Shown in pieces: positions 25,655 to 33,696 of a DNA stretch of 64,000 nucleotides (position 1 is its first letter; each line of letters opens with the position of its first letter). The translations under genes and the position numbers were made by a program. Below the pieces are notes generated by a model that was not told the origin of the DNA, searched no databases, and worked only from the letters and a program-made list of their open reading frames with translations. This DNA is from Oscillospiraceae bacterium. Lineage in GTDB: Bacteria > Bacillota > Clostridia > Oscillospirales > Ruminococcaceae. Location: NCBI GenBank assembly GCA_017461565.1, contig JAFTXQ010000002.1, positions 110,838-174,837 on the forward strand. The letters are read 5' to 3'.

Positions 25655-28600
25655 ATGGCTAGACAAAAGCTTACGATGGACGGTAACAACGCCGCAGGTC
25701 ACGTTTCCTATGCGTTTACAGACCTCGCTGCAATTTACCCCATCACCCCCTCTTCCGTAATGGCTGAGGTTACCGATTCCTGGGCTACTGCAGGACGCAA
25801 GAACATCTTCGGCGAGACCGTAAAGGTAGTTGAGATGCAGTCCGAGGCAGGTGCTGCAGGTGCTGTTCACGGCTCCCTGTCCGCAGGTGCGCTGACAACA
25901 ACTTACACCGCTTCTCAGGGTCTGCTCCTGATGATCCCCAATATGTACAAGATCGCAGGTGAGCTGCTTCCCTCTGTTATCCACGTTTCCGCTCGTGCAG
26001 TTGCTTCTCATGCACTTTCTATCTTCGGCGACCACAGCGACGTTTACGCTTGCCGTCAGACAGGCTACGCTATGCTGTGCTCCACCAACCCCCAGGAGGT
26101 TATGGACCTCGGTGCGGTTGCTCACATGGCTACACTGAAGGGCAGAGTTCCTTTCCTGCACTTCTTCGATGGCTTCAGAACATCCCATGAGATCCAGAAG
26201 ATCGAGGTTTGGGACAACGATACACTTTCCAAGATGGTTGACTGGGATTCCATCCAGGCATTCCGTGACAGAGCTCTCAACCCCGAGAACCCCGTTCTCC
26301 ACGGTACAGCTCAGAACCCCGACATCTTCTTCCAGGCTCGTGAGGCTTGCAACAAGTACTACAACGCTATCCCCGAGGTAGTTACAGAGTACATGAACAA
26401 GGTCAACGCTGAGATCGGTACAGATTACAAGCTGTTCAACTACTATGGTGCTCCCGACGCTGAGGAAGTTATCATCGCTATGGGTTCTGCTTGTGACACT
26501 ATCGAGGAGACAATCGACTTCATGCTGGCTCAGGGCCGCAAGGTTGGTCTCGTTAAGGTTAGACTTTACAGACCCTTCTGCTCTTCCGCATTTGTTGATG
26601 CTATCCCTGCAACAGTTAAGAAGATCTCCGTTCTCGACAGAACCAAGGAGCCCGGCTCCCTCGGTGAGCCTCTGTACCTCGACGTTGTTGCTGCTCTCAA
26701 GAAGGAGAACAAGTTCCAGGATATCCCCGTATTCTCCGGTAGATACGGTCTCGGTTCCAAGGACTGCAACCCTGCTCAGATCATCGCAGTTTACAACAAC
26801 ACAGAGAAGCCCGTATTCACGATCGGTATCGAGGACGACGTTACAAACCTCTCCCTCGCTATCACAGAGAACCCCAACACAACTCCCGAAGGCACAACAT
26901 GCTGCAAGTTCTGGGGTCTCGGTTCCGACGGTACTGTTGGTGCTAACAAGAACTCCATCAAGATCATCGGCGACCACACAGATATGTATGCTCAGGCTTA
27001 CTTTGCTTATGACTCCAAGAAGTCCGGCGGCGTAACCATCTCTCACCTGAGATTCGGTAAGAGCCCCATCAAGTCTACATACTTTGTAAACAAGGCTAAC
27101 TTCGTTGCATGTCATAACCCCTCCTATATCGACAAGTACGATATGGTTCAGGATGTTATCCCCGGCGGTACATTCCTGCTCAACTGCCAGTGGACAGTTG
27201 ACGAGCTTGACGAGAAGCTTCCCGCTCCCGTTAAGGCTTACATCGCTAAGAACAACATCAACTTCTACATCATCAACGCTATCAAGGTAGCTAAGGAGAT
27301 CGGTCTCGGCAACAAGACAAACACTGTTCTTCAGTCCGCATTCTTCTCCCTCGCTAACATCATTCCCGCTGCTGAGGCTGTTGAGTACATGAAGCAGGCT
27401 GCTTACAAGTCCTTCGCTAAGAAGGGTGACGAGATCGTTAACATGAACTACGCTGCTATCGACAGAGGTGCAGGCGAGGTAGTTAAGGTTGACGTTCCCG
27501 CTGCATGGGCTGACGCTGAGGGTGCTATGCCCGTTAACGTTGCAACAGGCGATGACAAGAAGCTTGTTGATTTCGTAAACAATATCCTTATCCCCGTAAA
27601 CGCACAGCGTGGCGACCAGCTGCCCGTATCCACATTCGTTGATATGGCTGACGGTACATTCCCCCAGGGTGCTGCTGCTTACGAGAAGCGTGGTATCGCT
27701 GTTGACGTTCCCGAGTGGATCCCCGAGAACTGTATCCAGTGTAACCAGTGCTCCTTCGTATGTCCTCACGCAGTAATCCGTCCCATGATCCTCAACGACG
27801 CTGAGGCTGCTGCTGCTCCCGCAGGTACAGTAGTTAAGGACGCAACAGGTCTGCCCGGTCTGAAGTACACAATGGCTATCTCCACTCTGGACTGCACAGG
27901 CTGTGGCGCTTGTGTACAGGCTTGTCCCGCAAAGACAAAGGCTCTGGCTATGAAGCCCATCGAGGAAATGCTCGACAAGAAGCAGCAGGAAGTATTCGAC
28001 TATGCTGTTAAGGAAGTTTCCGACAAGCCTGAGGTATTTGCTAAGTTCTCTGATACAACAGTTAAGGGCTCCCAGTTCAAGCAGCCCCTGCTCGAGTTCT
28101 CCGGCGCTTGCGCAGGCTGCGGCGAGACTCCCTATGCTAAGCTGATCACACAGGTTTGCGGTGAGAGAATGTACATCGCTAACGCAACAGGCTGCTCCTC
28201 TATCTGGGCAGGCTCCGCTCCCTCCACTCCTTATACAAAGAATAAGGAAGGCAAGGGTCCCGCTTGGGGCAACTCCCTGTTCGAGGACAACGCTGAGTTC
28301 GGTCTCGGTATGTTCCTTGCACAGGATACACTGAGAAACAGAGCTATGAAGCAGCTCGAGGCTCTCAAGGAAACTGCAAAGCCCGAGACAGTTGCTCTTA
28401 TCGACACATACCTTGCTACAAAGGATGACGCTAAGGCTAACGCTGACGCTACAAAGGCTCTCGTAAATGCACTCTCCGCTTGCGACTGCGAAGGCGCTAA
28501 GGAGATCCTGAAGGCTAAGAACTACCTCTCCAAGAAGAGCCAGTGGATCCTCGGTGGTGACGGCTGGGCTTACGATATCGGCTACGGCGGACTTGACCAC

Positions 28601-29203
28601 GTTATCGCTTCCCACAAGAACGTTAACATCTTCGTATTCGATACAGAGGTTTACTCCAACACAGGTGGACAGGCTTCCAAGGCTACTAACGTAGGTGCGG
28701 TTGCTCAGTTCGCAGCTGGTGGTAAGGACGTTAAGAAGAAGGACCTCGCAGGCATCGCTATGAGCTACGGCTATGTATACGTTGCTCAGATCGCTATGGG
28801 CGCTGACAAGAACCAGTGTCTGAAGGCTATCGCAGAGGCTGAGGCTTATGACGGACCCTCCCTGATCATCGCTTACGCTCCCTGTATCAACCACGGCATC
28901 AAGGGCGGTCTGACCATCGCTCAGCAGGTTGAGAAGGAAGCAGTAGAGGCTGGTTACTGGCACCTGTTCCGCTTCAACCCCGCTCTTGCAGCAGAGGGCA
29001 AGTCTCCCTTCTCTCTCGACAGCAAGGCTCCCACAGGCGATTACAAGGCATTCATGATGAGAGAGGTACGTTACAACTCTCTGATGCGTGCTAACCCCGA
29101 GAGAGCAACTGAGCTGTTCGATATCGCTGAGAAGAACGCTAAGGACAAGTACAAGCACCTTGTTGAAATGGACAAGATGTACAAGGCTGAGTTCGAGGGC
29201 TAA
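25655..29203 (+). CDS. nifJ: Pyruvate:ferredoxin (flavodoxin) oxidoreductase
   Basis: This 1,182-residue single-chain PFOR oxidises pyruvate to acetyl-CoA and CO2 and reduces ferredoxin in the cytoplasm. Domains in order: the pyruvate-binding domain I (YPITPSSVMAE near residue 29), domain II, the two-cluster ferredoxin domain with CIQCNQCSFVCP (about 693) and CTGCGACVQACP (about 747), and the thiamine diphosphate domain from about 810 (CAGCGETPYAKLI; GDGWAYDIGYGGLDHV; DTEVYSNTGGQ). The ATG at 25655 follows GGAGG by nine bases; in-frame ATGs further upstream lack a site. Codon use is extremely biased, typical of a very abundant protein. It supplies the reduced ferredoxin used by NfnAB. Confidence 0.96.
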   Translation: MARQKLTMDGNNAAGHVSYAFTDLAAIYPITPSSVMAEVTDSWATAGRKNIFGETVKVVEMQSEAGAAGAVHGSLSAGALTTTYTASQGLLLMIPNMYKIAGELLPSVIHVSARAVASHALSIFGDHSDVYACRQTGYAMLCSTNPQEVMDLGAVAHMATLKGRVPFLHFFDGFRTSHEIQKIEVWDNDTLSKMVDWDSIQAFRDRALNPENPVLHGTAQNPDIFFQAREACNKYYNAIPEVVTEYMNKVNAEIGTDYKLFNYYGAPDAEEVIIAMGSACDTIEETIDFMLAQGRKVGLVKVRLYRPFCSSAFVDAIPATVKKISVLDRTKEPGSLGEPLYLDVVAALKKENKFQDIPVFSGRYGLGSKDCNPAQIIAVYNNTEKPVFTIGIEDDVTNLSLAITENPNTTPEGTTCCKFWGLGSDGTVGANKNSIKIIGDHTDMYAQAYFAYDSKKSGGVTISHLRFGKSPIKSTYFVNKANFVACHNPSYIDKYDMVQDVIPGGTFLLNCQWTVDELDEKLPAPVKAYIAKNNINFYIINAIKVAKEIGLGNKTNTVLQSAFFSLANIIPAAEAVEYMKQAAYKSFAKKGDEIVNMNYAAIDRGAGEVVKVDVPAAWADAEGAMPVNVATGDDKKLVDFVNNILIPVNAQRGDQLPVSTFVDMADGTFPQGAAAYEKRGIAVDVPEWIPENCIQCNQCSFVCPHAVIRPMILNDAEAAAAPAGTVVKDATGLPGLKYTMAISTLDCTGCGACVQACPAKTKALAMKPIEEMLDKKQQEVFDYAVKEVSDKPEVFAKFSDTTVKGSQFKQPLLEFSGACAGCGETPYAKLITQVCGERMYIANATGCSSIWAGSAPSTPYTKNKEGKGPAWGNSLFEDNAEFGLGMFLAQDTLRNRAMKQLEALKETAKPETVALIDTYLATKDDAKANADATKALVNALSACDCEGAKEILKAKNYLSKKSQWILGGDGWAYDIGYGGLDHVIASHKNVNIFVFDTEVYSNTGGQASKATNVGAVAQFAAGGKDVKKKDLAGIAMSYGYVYVAQIAMGADKNQCLKAIAEAEAYDGPSLIIAYAPCINHGIKGGLTIAQQVEKEAVEAGYWHLFRFNPALAAEGKSPFSLDSKAPTGDYKAFMMREVRYNSLMRANPERATELFDIAEKNAKDKYKHLVEMDKMYKAEFEG

Positions 29204-29230
29204 TTCTCAAAGCACAACTCAATAACAACG

Positions 29231-29260
29231 ACCCCCGATGGAAACATCGGGGGTTTTGCG
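29231..29260 (+). terminator. Terminator after PFOR
   Basis: ACCCCCGATG (29231-29240), loop GAAA, CATCGGGGGT (29245-29254), then TTTGCGG. This is a perfect 10-base stem with a stable tetraloop. Confidence 0.93.
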
Positions 29261-29296
29261 GTTTAATATTATATCAGGATAATTACGGGCTGTCAG

Positions 29297-29325
29297 TTGA
29301 CAATATCGTAAAAATGGTGTATCAT
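29297..29325 (+). promoter_or_regulatory. Sigma-A promoter of trkA-trkH
   Basis: TTGACA (29297-29302) and TATCAT (29320-29325) are 17 bases apart, about 60 bases before the trkA start. Confidence 0.7.
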
Positions 29326-29386
29326 ATATCTGTGTTAATGCATAACAATAATGTTGATCCAATCGAGAGCAATAAAGGAGCATTTT

Positions 29387-30745
29387 ATGAATATAATCAT
29401 CGTGGGATGTGGCAAGGTTGGTTCTGCTCTGGCAGCAGAACTCAACGAAGAGGGCAACAATATAACTGTAGTTGATCTTTCAGCTGATAAGGTGAACGAG
29501 GTCTCCTCAAAGTTCGATGTAATGGGTGTCGTGGGTAACGGAGCTACCCATGCTACATTACAGGAGGCTGATATAGACCGTGCTGATCTGCTTATAGCAG
29601 TAACTGATTCAGATGAGCTTAATCTGCTGTGCTGCCTTATTGCGAAGAAAGCAGGTAACTGCCAGACCATCGCACGTGTAAGAAGTCCCGAATATAATAC
29701 AGAAGCCCCCTACCTTAAGGATGAGCTGGGTCTTGCGATGGTAATAAACCCTGAGTTTGCGGCAGCGGCGGAGATAGCACGTGTTCTGCGCTTCCCCTCG
29801 GCTATGAAGATAGACACCTTTGCAAAGGGCAGGGTGGAGATGATGAAGTTCCGTCTGCCCGAGGGCAGTCCCCTTGTAGGCTGCGCGGTAAAGGAGCTTG
29901 CGAATAAATTCAGGTGTGATGTCCTCATCTGCACTGTTGAGAGAGAGGACGACGCTTTTATCGCAAACGGCGATCTTGTATTTGAGGAAAAGGATGTTAT
30001 CTCCCTTATTGCAACGCCCAAGAATGCCAACGATTTCTTCCGAAAGATAGATTATAAGCTGAATTCCGTCAAGGATGTTATGATAATCGGCGGAGGAGGA
30101 GTAGCGAATTATCTGTGCAGGATACTGAGGCGCTCGGGAAATATCAATGTAAAGGTGATAGAGAAAAATCCAAAGCGCTGTGATGAGCTTTGCTCCCAGC
30201 TTGAGGATGTCAGCATAATCTGCGGAGACGCCGCAGAGCAGGCACTGCTTCTGGAGGAGGGCCTTGAAAGCGCAGGCGCTTTGGTGGCGCTTACCAATCT
30301 TGATGAGGAGAACATCTTCCTTTCTCTGTTTGCGAAGCGTGTTTGCAAGGGCAAGCTGATAACCAAGATAAACCGTATCGATTTTGATGATGTAATAAAG
30401 CACCTTGATCTTGATACTATCATCTATCCCAAGAATATTACATGTGAAACGATCGTGCGTTATGTCCGTGCGATGAAAAATACTATCGGAAGCAACGTTG
30501 AGACCCTGTACAATATCGTAAAGGGCAAAATAGAGGCGGCGGAGTTCCATATCAAGGAGGGATCTCCTGTTGTGGGCGTACCCTTGTTTGAGCTGAAATT
30601 CAACGCCAGCGTGCTTATCGCTGCGATACTCCGTGGCAGACAGGTCATCATCCCCCGTGGTAATGACACCATCCAGCCCGGCGACTCTGTGGTGATAGTT
30701 TCAAACCACATTGAGATGCACGATATTACGGATATCCTTAAGTAA
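29387..30745 (+). CDS. trkA: TrkA, potassium-uptake regulatory subunit
   Basis: A 452-residue cytoplasmic protein with two tandem RCK modules. Each has a Rossmann NAD(H)-binding half (VGCGKVGSALAAEL at residue 5; MIIGGGGVANYLCRIL near 230) and a TrkA_C half (FRLPEGSPLVGCAVKELANK; FHIKEGSPVVGVPLFELKF). It gates the TrkH channel in response to nucleotides. The ATG at 29387 follows AAAGGAG and starts exactly at the Rossmann strand. TrkH begins 12 bases after the stop, forming a two-gene operon. Confidence 0.94.
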   Translation: MNIIIVGCGKVGSALAAELNEEGNNITVVDLSADKVNEVSSKFDVMGVVGNGATHATLQEADIDRADLLIAVTDSDELNLLCCLIAKKAGNCQTIARVRSPEYNTEAPYLKDELGLAMVINPEFAAAAEIARVLRFPSAMKIDTFAKGRVEMMKFRLPEGSPLVGCAVKELANKFRCDVLICTVEREDDAFIANGDLVFEEKDVISLIATPKNANDFFRKIDYKLNSVKDVMIIGGGGVANYLCRILRRSGNINVKVIEKNPKRCDELCSQLEDVSIICGDAAEQALLLEEGLESAGALVALTNLDEENIFLSLFAKRVCKGKLITKINRIDFDDVIKHLDLDTIIYPKNITCETIVRYVRAMKNTIGSNVETLYNIVKGKIEAAEFHIKEGSPVVGVPLFELKFNASVLIAAILRGRQVIIPRGNDTIQPGDSVVIVSNHIEMHDITDILK

Positions 30746-30757
30746 GCGGAGGGTCTG

Positions 30758-32191
30758 ATGAATTTTAAAATGATCACCTATGTCATAGGCTGGCTGCTTA
30801 CATTTGAAGCGGCGTTTATGGCGGTTCCGATTATTACTGCTGCCGTTTACGGCGAAGTTGAAGCATGGCACTTTGTGGGTACGGCAGTGTTCTGCCTTAT
30901 CATAGGCAGGCTGCTGACTTTTAAAAAGCGTAAAAACACAACGCTTTATTCACGTGATGGTTTTGTTATCGTTGCGCTGAGCTGGACGATACTCAGTATC
31001 TTCGGTGCGATGCCGTTCTGGCTGTCGGGCGCTATTCCCAATTATGTGGACGCGCTATTTGAAACGGTTTCAGGCTTCACAACTACGGGAGCTTCTATCC
31101 TTTCGGACGTTGAGGCACTACCTAAGTGTATGCTCATGTGGAGAAGCTTTACCCATTGGGTAGGCGGCATGGGCGTGCTTGTGTTCATTATGGCGTTTCT
31201 GCCGCTTGCAGGCGGTCAGAATATGCATATCATGCGTGCGGAGAGCCCGGGTCCATCCGTAAGTAAGCTGGTACCTCGTGTGCGTACTACTGCGCTTATC
31301 CTTTATGCAATATATTTCGTGCTGACGGTGATAGAGTTTATTCTGCTGCTTTGCGGAGGAATGACGATATTTGAAGCGACAAACACAGCATTTGCGACAG
31401 CGGGAACAGGCGGCTTTGGTTTCCTCAATTCCAGTATGGGAAGCTTTTCACCTTATATCCAGATAGTTATTACGGTGTTCATGCTGCTTTTTTCCATCAA
31501 CTTCAACTCATATTTCTTTATCCTGCTGGGCAGATTCAAGGATGCGTTTACCACTGAAGTGAGGACCTTCCTTATCATCGTGGCGACCGCTATAACCGCC
31601 ATCACCATAAATATCTCACCGCTGTTTGAGTCAGTGGGAGAGGCGCTGAGACACTCATCGTTTACGGTTGCATCGCTGATATCCACCACGGGATTTTCCA
31701 CGGTGGATTTTGACCTGTGGCCTGAGTTTTCCAAGAATGTGCTGGTGCTTATCATGTTCATCGGAGCCTGTGCAGGAAGCACGGGCGGCGGTATCAAGGT
31801 CTCACGTATCATCATACTGTTCAAGAGCCTTGGCAAGGAGCTTCGTACTCTTATCCATCCGAGAGAGGTTAAGAAACTCAAGATCGACGGGCATATCGTG
31901 GAGCACGAGACACTGCGTTCTGTGAATGTGTATATGGTAAGCTTTGTGCTGATATTTGTGTTCTCAATAGTTGCGATATCCTTTGATAACCACGACTTCA
32001 TCACGAATTTTACAGCCGTTACCGCTACGATAAACAACATCGGACCCGGTCTTGAGATGGTAGGCCCTACCTGTAATTTCGGGTTCTTCTCCATACCGTC
32101 GAAGCTGGTGTTCATTTTTGATATGCTTGCAGGCAGACTTGAGCTGTTCCCGATGCTGGTGCTGTTCACACCTGCTACATGGAAAAAGTGA
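30758..32191 (+). CDS. trkH: TrkH-family potassium-uptake channel
   Basis: A 477-residue membrane protein with the four repeated M1-P-M2 units of the Trk/Ktr/HKT superfamily. Selectivity-filter glycines are visible in ETVSGFTTTGAS, FATAGTGGFG and ASLISTTGFSTVD, with a fourth near NIGPGLEM. Other landmarks are HWVGGMGVLVFIMAFLPL and CAGSTGGGIKVSRI. It imports K+ (or Na+ plus K+) and is controlled by TrkA, encoded just upstream. CGGAGGG precedes the ATG. Confidence 0.94.
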   Translation: MNFKMITYVIGWLLTFEAAFMAVPIITAAVYGEVEAWHFVGTAVFCLIIGRLLTFKKRKNTTLYSRDGFVIVALSWTILSIFGAMPFWLSGAIPNYVDALFETVSGFTTTGASILSDVEALPKCMLMWRSFTHWVGGMGVLVFIMAFLPLAGGQNMHIMRAESPGPSVSKLVPRVRTTALILYAIYFVLTVIEFILLLCGGMTIFEATNTAFATAGTGGFGFLNSSMGSFSPYIQIVITVFMLLFSINFNSYFFILLGRFKDAFTTEVRTFLIIVATAITAITINISPLFESVGEALRHSSFTVASLISTTGFSTVDFDLWPEFSKNVLVLIMFIGACAGSTGGGIKVSRIIILFKSLGKELRTLIHPREVKKLKIDGHIVEHETLRSVNVYMVSFVLIFVFSIVAISFDNHDFITNFTAVTATINNIGPGLEMVGPTCNFGFFSIPSKLVFIFDMLAGRLELFPMLVLFTPATWKK

Positions 32192-32198
32192 TATAAAA

Positions 32199-32240
32199 TG
32201 CGCCGTCAGAGCTGATAACTCCGATGGCGCTTGATTTTTT
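32199..32240 (+). terminator. Terminator after trkH
   Basis: GCGCC with imperfect inner pairing (GAG/CTC) and GGCGC enclose about 20 bases, ending at 32230 and followed by TTGATTTTTT. Confidence 0.75.
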
Positions 32241-32251
32241 TAAAAAGACTG

Positions 32252-32280
32252 TTGATTTTCCCACGTAAAAGCAGTATAAT
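32252..32280 (+). promoter_or_regulatory. Sigma-A promoter of ppa-maf
   Basis: TTGATT (32252-32257) and a perfect TATAAT (32275-32280) are 17 bases apart, 42 bases before the ATG. Confidence 0.78.
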
Positions 32281-32321
32281 ATACACATAAAGGTACTTAT
32301 ATAAAGAAAAGAGGAATAACT

Positions 32322-32897
32322 ATGAATATCTGGCATGACGTTGATCCCGCAAGGATCACCCCTCACGACTTCCTTGCAGTTATCGAGATAGAAAAGGGAA
32401 GCAAGAAGAAGTACGAGCTTGACAAGCAGACAGGTCTCATCATCCTTGACCGTATCCTGTATACATCCACCCACTATCCTGCGAATTACGGCTTTATCCC
32501 CCGTACCCTTGCAGATGACGGCGATCCTCTGGATGTGCTCCTGCTTTGTAACGAGCCTATCGATCCGCTGGTGCTGGTGCAGTGTTATCCTATCGGCGTT
32601 ATCACTATGCTGGATAATGGCAAGAACGACGAGAAGATCATCGCCATACCTTTTGAGGATCCCAACTACAACGCTTATCGTGGAATAGAGGCACTTCCCA
32701 GCCACATCTTTGAGGAGATGCGCCACTTCTTCTCTGTGTACAAGCAGCTTGAGGGTAAGACCACTGCCGTAAATGAGGTTATGGGTCAGAAGCAGGCCGT
32801 CGAGGTAATCAAGCAGTGCATAAAGAACTATAATGATATCTATGGCGCAGATCATCCTTTCAACCCCGAACATACAAAGGCAGAGAACAAAAAATGA
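32322..32897 (+). CDS. ppa: Inorganic pyrophosphatase (family I)
   Basis: A 191-residue family I soluble pyrophosphatase that hydrolyses PPi to phosphate. The metal-binding signature DDGDPLDVL is present, as are NYGFIPRT before it, EIEKGSKKKYELDKQTG at the N terminus and KNDEKIIAIPFEDPNY in the middle. GAAAAGAGGAA lies about 9 bases before the ATG. Its stop overlaps the start of maf (ATGA), so the two are coupled. Confidence 0.94.
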   Translation: MNIWHDVDPARITPHDFLAVIEIEKGSKKKYELDKQTGLIILDRILYTSTHYPANYGFIPRTLADDGDPLDVLLLCNEPIDPLVLVQCYPIGVITMLDNGKNDEKIIAIPFEDPNYNAYRGIEALPSHIFEEMRHFFSVYKQLEGKTTAVNEVMGQKQAVEVIKQCIKNYNDIYGADHPFNPEHTKAENKK

Positions 32898-33445
32898 TAC
32901 TTGCAAGTCAGTCACCACGCCGCCGTGAGCTTCTCTCACTCATTACAGATGATTTCCGTGTTATCCCTGCAAAGGGAGAGGAGATACTCCCCGAGGGTAT
33001 CTCTCCTGAAGACGCAGTAATATTGCTTTCTCGACAAAAAGCGGCAGAAATATACAGAGAGTATAAAAACGAGACGATAATCGCCTCTGATACAGTGGTA
33101 GCTATCGACGGCAGGATACTTGGAAAACCGACGGATGAAAAGGATGCAGCGGATATGCTGTACGCTCTTTCGGGCAGAAAGCACAGTGTTTTCACAGGGG
33201 TGTGCATCATATCTCCCGATGGCAGTGAGAATTGCTTTGCCGAGGAGACTGAGGTGGAATTCTGGCAGCTTACTCAGCAGGAGATAGAGGATTATGTTGC
33301 CTCGGGTGAGCCTATGGACAAGGCGGGTGCTTATGGAATACAGGGCAGGGGCGCACTGCTTGTAAAGCGCATAAACGGAGATTATTACAATGTTATGGGT
33401 CTGCCTGTGGGCAGCCTTTATCGTGCATTATCCGATACTATCTGA
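32894..33445 (+). CDS. maf: Maf-like nucleotide pyrophosphatase
   Basis: A 183-residue Maf protein. The N-terminal LASQSPRRRELL motif, the SDTVVAIDGRILGKP segment and the GAYGIQGRGALLVKRINGDY motif are all family signatures. These enzymes hydrolyse nucleoside triphosphates, often modified ones, releasing PPi, which fits its coupling to the pyrophosphatase gene. YhdE-type and YceF-type activities cannot be told apart with certainty from motifs alone; the first is more likely for dTTP/UTP. Confidence 0.93.
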   Translation: MILASQSPRRRELLSLITDDFRVIPAKGEEILPEGISPEDAVILLSRQKAAEIYREYKNETIIASDTVVAIDGRILGKPTDEKDAADMLYALSGRKHSVFTGVCIISPDGSENCFAEETEVEFWQLTQQEIEDYVASGEPMDKAGAYGIQGRGALLVKRINGDYYNVMGLPVGSLYRALSDTI

Positions 33446-33502
33446 TATATTTCTTTTAAAATATACTTAATGTATTCGCTTTTTCGGCGTTTTAATACAA
33501 AA

Positions 33503-33535
33503 AAGGCACCATCTTTCGATGGCGCCTTTCTCTTT
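33503..33535. terminator. Bidirectional terminator after maf and the small peptide gene
   Basis: AAAGGC-A-CCATC (33503-33514) pairs with GATGG-C-GCCTTT (33518-33529) with one mismatch and a three-base loop. A-rich sequence precedes it and T-rich sequence follows, so it serves both converging units. Confidence 0.85.
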
Positions 33536-33539
33536 GTTG

Positions 33540-33677
33540 TTAATCCAGGAAGATGTTAGCGTCGATCTCTGCGGGATCGCCTGCTGTTTCTTCTATACCT
33601 CCGACAGAACTATCCATGATGATCTCTGTTGCAAAGAGGGTGATCTCCATTTCGGGAGCGGTGTATTCAAATTTCAT
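33540..33677 (-). CDS. 45-residue acidic peptide, function unknown
   Basis: The reading frame has a strong ribosome site (AAAGGAGGAC, 33682-33691) nine bases or less before its ATG and begins 19 bases after the stop of the Ig-like protein gene on the same strand. The peptide starts MKFEYTAPEMEITLFATEI and continues with a Ser/Gly/Glu/Asp-rich tail ending NIFLD. It has no Cys, no signal peptide and no membrane segment. The start resembles the short PEMEI-type small proteins found widely in gut Clostridia, which have no assigned function. I call it a gene from its ribosome site, tight linkage and terminator immediately after the stop. Confidence 0.7.
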   Translation of the reverse strand: MKFEYTAPEMEITLFATEIIMDSSVGGIEETAGDPAEIDANIFLD

Positions 33678-33696
33678 ATCAGTTGTCCTCCTTTGC

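Noticed and set aside
25637-29158. A 1,173-codon open frame on the minus strand of the PFOR gene, and similar long antisense frames under flgE (1970-3652), cellobiose phosphorylase (22653-24437, +) and the fusion gene (47660-49084, -)
   Set aside because: They mirror the extreme codon bias of the real genes, which avoids the reverse complements of stop codons. Their translations are Cys/Leu/Val-rich without known motifs, and no ribosome sites fit.
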